Below, piece after piece: positions 4,662 to 6,484 of a stretch of DNA of 6,484 bases (within the stretch, counting starts at the first letter, position 1; every line of letters starts with the position of its first letter). The DNA lies in NCBI GenBank assembly GCA_017958705.1, contig JAGDCE010000290.1, positions 1 to 6,484 of the forward strand, read 5' to 3'. Under the pieces are notes generated by a model that was not told where the DNA came from, ran no database searches, and saw only the letters and a list, made by a program, of their open reading frames with translations. This DNA is from Clostridia bacterium. Its GTDB lineage: Bacteria > Bacillota > Clostridia > Oscillospirales > CAG-272. The position numbers were made by a program, and so were the translations under genes.

Positions 4662-5895
4662 AGACGGCGCGCGTTTCTGCGTTTACTGCGCGAAACCGAC
4701 GGACGAGAAAACAAAGGTCCGTGTCGCCGGCGTGAAGCGCGGCGGCAGGATATTGCCCGTCGTTTTATCCGCGCTGCTGCTCGCAGCGGCTGTCGCCGCC
4801 CTCGCCTTCACGGTATCGCTGCGCGGCAGGGAAGCGCCTCCGCAAGACGATATAACGACCGCTTCGGAAAACACGACCGGCGCTCCCGTTACGGAAACGG
4901 AGCCCGATGCGACCGCGCCGGAGAGCACGCCCGACGATACGGACAGTGCGGCGGCGACGGAAGCCGACGTCACCGTCTCCGACAGCGAGCCGGAGCAGCC
5001 GGCGACGGAGGCGGACACGGCGGCGCCCGTTACGACGGTACCGGAAACGACCGCGGCAGGGACGCTGCAGCAGACGACCGCTTCGGATCCGACCTCGCCC
5101 GGGACCACAGTTCCCGTGACGACAGAGCCCGTGACGACGGCCCCCGCGACGACCGAACCGGAGACGACGGCTCCCGATACCGCCGCTCCCGAGACCGTGC
5201 CGCCTGAGACGACGGAAGAGATCACGACGGCGCCGGAAACGGAAGGCGAGGAGAGCTCGGCGCAGATACAGACGCCGAGCATCGCGATCGTTTCTGCCGA
5301 TACGTTCGCCGGCGGTCCTCCCGAAAACGAGGAGGAAATGCTGACGAAACAGTATCTTTTTGCGGCACTGAATCATTTCGGCGGCTGGGATGAAAAGATA
5401 TTCGGGTATGATAATCCCGAGATCGGATCGTCCGTCCAGCTCGAGGATCTCGTTTTGCCGGACAGAGTGTATTTCAGCGATGACGGGAACGCGGTCGTCA
5501 CGGCGCGGCTGTATACGGACGGTAAAGACGCTGATTTCAGGATGCTGAAATATTCCGTCGGCATGGATCAGCCGGATACGTCTTTCGAGGCTCACGTCAG
5601 AGAAAACGCCGGCATGAAAAGGCCCGCCGGCTGGCGCGGGCTGGCGGCGGAATCCGGGATCGGCGTAGACCCGTATTCCGAGGATGAAATGAAAAAGCAG
5701 TTCCCAGAGGCGACGGGGATACGCCCGGTCTCATACGAATACTGGGTGATATATCTGAACGGAACCGACAGGACGGTCAAGGTCACGATAGAAAAAAGAG
5801 TCAGTAAGATCCTGCCGGAGGGCGGATACGAAACGAGCGCGTGGTGGTATCCCGACGTGACGGACTGGTTCACGCTCGCCGAATACGTAAACTGA
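4630..5895 (+). CDS. Zinc-ribbon single-pass membrane protein with Thr/Pro-rich linker
   Basis: A 421-residue protein with four zones. Residues 3-20 form a zinc ribbon, CPFC and CVYC separated by 10 residues (zinc_ribbon_2/DZR-like). Residues 21-40 are basic, followed by one membrane helix at about 41-63 (LPVVLSALLLAAAVAALAF). Residues 68 to about 225 are a low-complexity Thr/Pro/Glu/Ala linker with pentapeptide repeats; residues 68-239 hold no Lys, Arg or His. The rest (about 225-421) is a mixed-composition, probably folded domain with aromatic-rich ends (WWYPDVTDWF) that I do not recognise. By the positive-inside rule, the zinc ribbon is cytosolic and the C-terminal domain outside, with the linker as a wall-spanning stalk. 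The start is fixed by GGGAGGTGA. The kinase gene begins one base after its TGA, so the two are surely co-transcribed. A sensor or partner of the kinase is plausible, but inferred from context only. Confidence 0.9.
   Translation: MKCPFCGAQLEDGARFCVYCAKPTDEKTKVRVAGVKRGGRILPVVLSALLLAAAVAALAFTVSLRGREAPPQDDITTASENTTGAPVTETEPDATAPESTPDDTDSAAATEADVTVSDSEPEQPATEADTAAPVTTVPETTAAGTLQQTTASDPTSPGTTVPVTTEPVTTAPATTEPETTAPDTAAPETVPPETTEEITTAPETEGEESSAQIQTPSIAIVSADTFAGGPPENEEEMLTKQYLFAALNHFGGWDEKIFGYDNPEIGSSVQLEDLVLPDRVYFSDDGNAVVTARLYTDGKDADFRMLKYSVGMDQPDTSFEAHVRENAGMKRPAGWRGLAAESGIGVDPYSEDEMKKQFPEATGIRPVSYEYWVIYLNGTDRTVKVTIEKRVSKILPEGGYETSAWWYPDVTDWFTLAEYVN
5113..5247 (+). repeat. 15-bp tandem repeats encoding P-x-T-T-[EA]
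   Basis: Nine consecutive 15-base units encode PVTTE, PVTTA, PATTE, PETTA, PDTAA, PETVP, PETTE, EITTA and PETEG (residues 162-206). Two more copies, PVTTV and PETTA, lie at 5026-5055. The common core at the DNA level is a CCC or CCG codon followed, one codon later, by ACGAC. This is the most regular part of the stalk and a likely place for copy-number change between strains. Confidence 0.85.
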
Positions 5896-5896
5896 T

Positions 5897-6484
5897 ATGA
5901 AAACGGAAAAAACGAGAAAAGAAGTGCTCGCCTCGCTCGACGGACTTTTCGAGACGACCGGGATCCTGGCGGAGCAGGACGGAAAAACGATCTGCCGCGT
6001 GCGCCACAGGTCGAGCGGCGCGGAATTCATAATAAAAAGCCTCGACGTCTGTCTGCCGGTGTACCGGTTTTTGTGCGGCGTCGAGGGTGAGAACCTGCCG
6101 GCGGTGTACGAGGTATACGAATGCGCCGACGGCGCGGTGCTGATAGAAGAATACGTGCGCGGGACGCTGCTCTCGTCGCTGATCGGAGAGCGGCGGCTCG
6201 GCTATGGCGAAGCGAAGAAGATAATGCTTCAGCTTTGCGGCGTGCTGTCGTATCTGCACGAAAACGGATTCGTGCACAGGGACGTGAAGCCGGAGAACGT
6301 GATACTGTCGGGCGACACGGTCAAGCTGATCGATTTCGACGCCGCGCGGGTATACGATACGGATAAAACGTCGGATACGCGCGTGCTCGGCACAGTCGGA
6401 TACGCGTCTCCGGAGCAGTTCGGGCTGACGCAGAGCGACGGCAGGGTCGATATATACGCGCTCGGAGTGCTTCTGAACGTGATG
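5897..6484 (+). CDS. Hanks-type Ser/Thr protein kinase, DFD variant (3' partial)
   Basis: The frame is open from ATG 5897 to the end of the window (196 residues), so the C-terminal part of the kinase domain and anything beyond are missing. Visible motifs: a candidate ATP-binding lysine in FIIKSL (Lys47), hinge-like IEEYVRG (83-89), the catalytic loop HRDVKPEN (127-134, Asp129 and Asn134), metal-binding IDFDAAR (145-151, Asp146), activation-segment end GTVGYASPEQFG (165-176) and DIYALG (185-190). Two departures: DFG is DFD, and no GxGxxG glycine loop is visible before Lys47. The key Lys, catalytic Asp, Asn and metal-binding Asp are present, so activity is expected. It would transfer phosphate to Ser/Thr of unknown targets in the cytosol. 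The gene starts one base after the zinc-ribbon stop with no clear ribosome site, suggesting coupled translation. A GTG at codon 10 is a weaker alternative start. Confidence 0.93.
   Translation, partial: MKTEKTRKEVLASLDGLFETTGILAEQDGKTICRVRHRSSGAEFIIKSLDVCLPVYRFLCGVEGENLPAVYEVYECADGAVLIEEYVRGTLLSSLIGERRLGYGEAKKIMLQLCGVLSYLHENGFVHRDVKPENVILSGDTVKLIDFDAARVYDTDKTSDTRVLGTVGYASPEQFGLTQSDGRVDIYALGVLLNVM

Noticed and set aside
4831..5280. Thr-rich stalk as the substrate of the neighbouring kinase
   Set aside because: The single membrane helix with basic residues before it predicts that the stalk is outside the cell, away from ATP and the kinase domain.
4765..5595. Minus-strand open frame of 276 codons opposite the zinc-ribbon gene, plus a Ser/Val-rich one at 4683-5282
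   Set aside because: Their low-complexity Arg- or Ser/Val-rich products mirror the Thr/Pro repeat coding on the other strand. No ribosome site or domain supports them.

Overview
The window looks like chromosomal DNA of a GC-rich member of the Bacillota, most likely an uncultured gut or rumen Clostridia lineage (inference). The grounds are consensus sigma-A-type promoters, strong GGAGG ribosome-binding sites, a DUF3810-type membrane protein, a MATE exporter, and a zinc-ribbon membrane protein next to a Hanks-type kinase with a DFD motif, a combination I associate with Clostridia. Coding DNA is rich in GCG, CGC and GAC codons but also uses ATA for isoleucine freely. The spaces between genes are AT-rich. 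I see no tRNA, rRNA, insertion sequence, integrase or CRISPR array.

Layout. (1) Positions 1-1088, + strand: the 3' part of a DUF3810-family membrane protein with an HEMAH zinc-protease-like motif; its start lies just outside the window. (2) A 73-bp gap with a GC-rich hairpin, then a complete MATE-family exporter (1162-2562, +). (3) A consensus promoter overlapping the MATE stop codon, then a 428-residue polytopic membrane protein of unknown function with an apparent internal duplication (2610-3896, +). (4) Overlapping it tail to tail by 4 bp, a 143-residue helix-turn-helix-like protein on the minus strand (3893-4324). (5) A 305-bp divergent control region (4325-4629) with two candidate minus-strand promoters, one plus-strand promoter, and five copies of ACGCGR. 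(6) A zinc-ribbon, single-pass membrane protein with a long Thr/Pro/Glu-rich linker (4630-5895, +). (7) One base later, a Ser/Thr protein kinase that runs off the window end (5897-6484, +).

The most interesting part is the right half. A DNA-binding-type protein is divergent from a tightly packed pair: a membrane protein whose C-terminal domain is probably outside the cell, and a cytoplasmic kinase with DFD in place of DFG and no recognisable glycine-rich loop. This resembles a signal-transduction module (outside domain, cytosolic zinc ribbon, kinase, regulator). Only the motifs and the gene order are seen; the functional linkage is inference. The left half is ordinary membrane-protein content, although the 2610-3896 protein has no function I can name.
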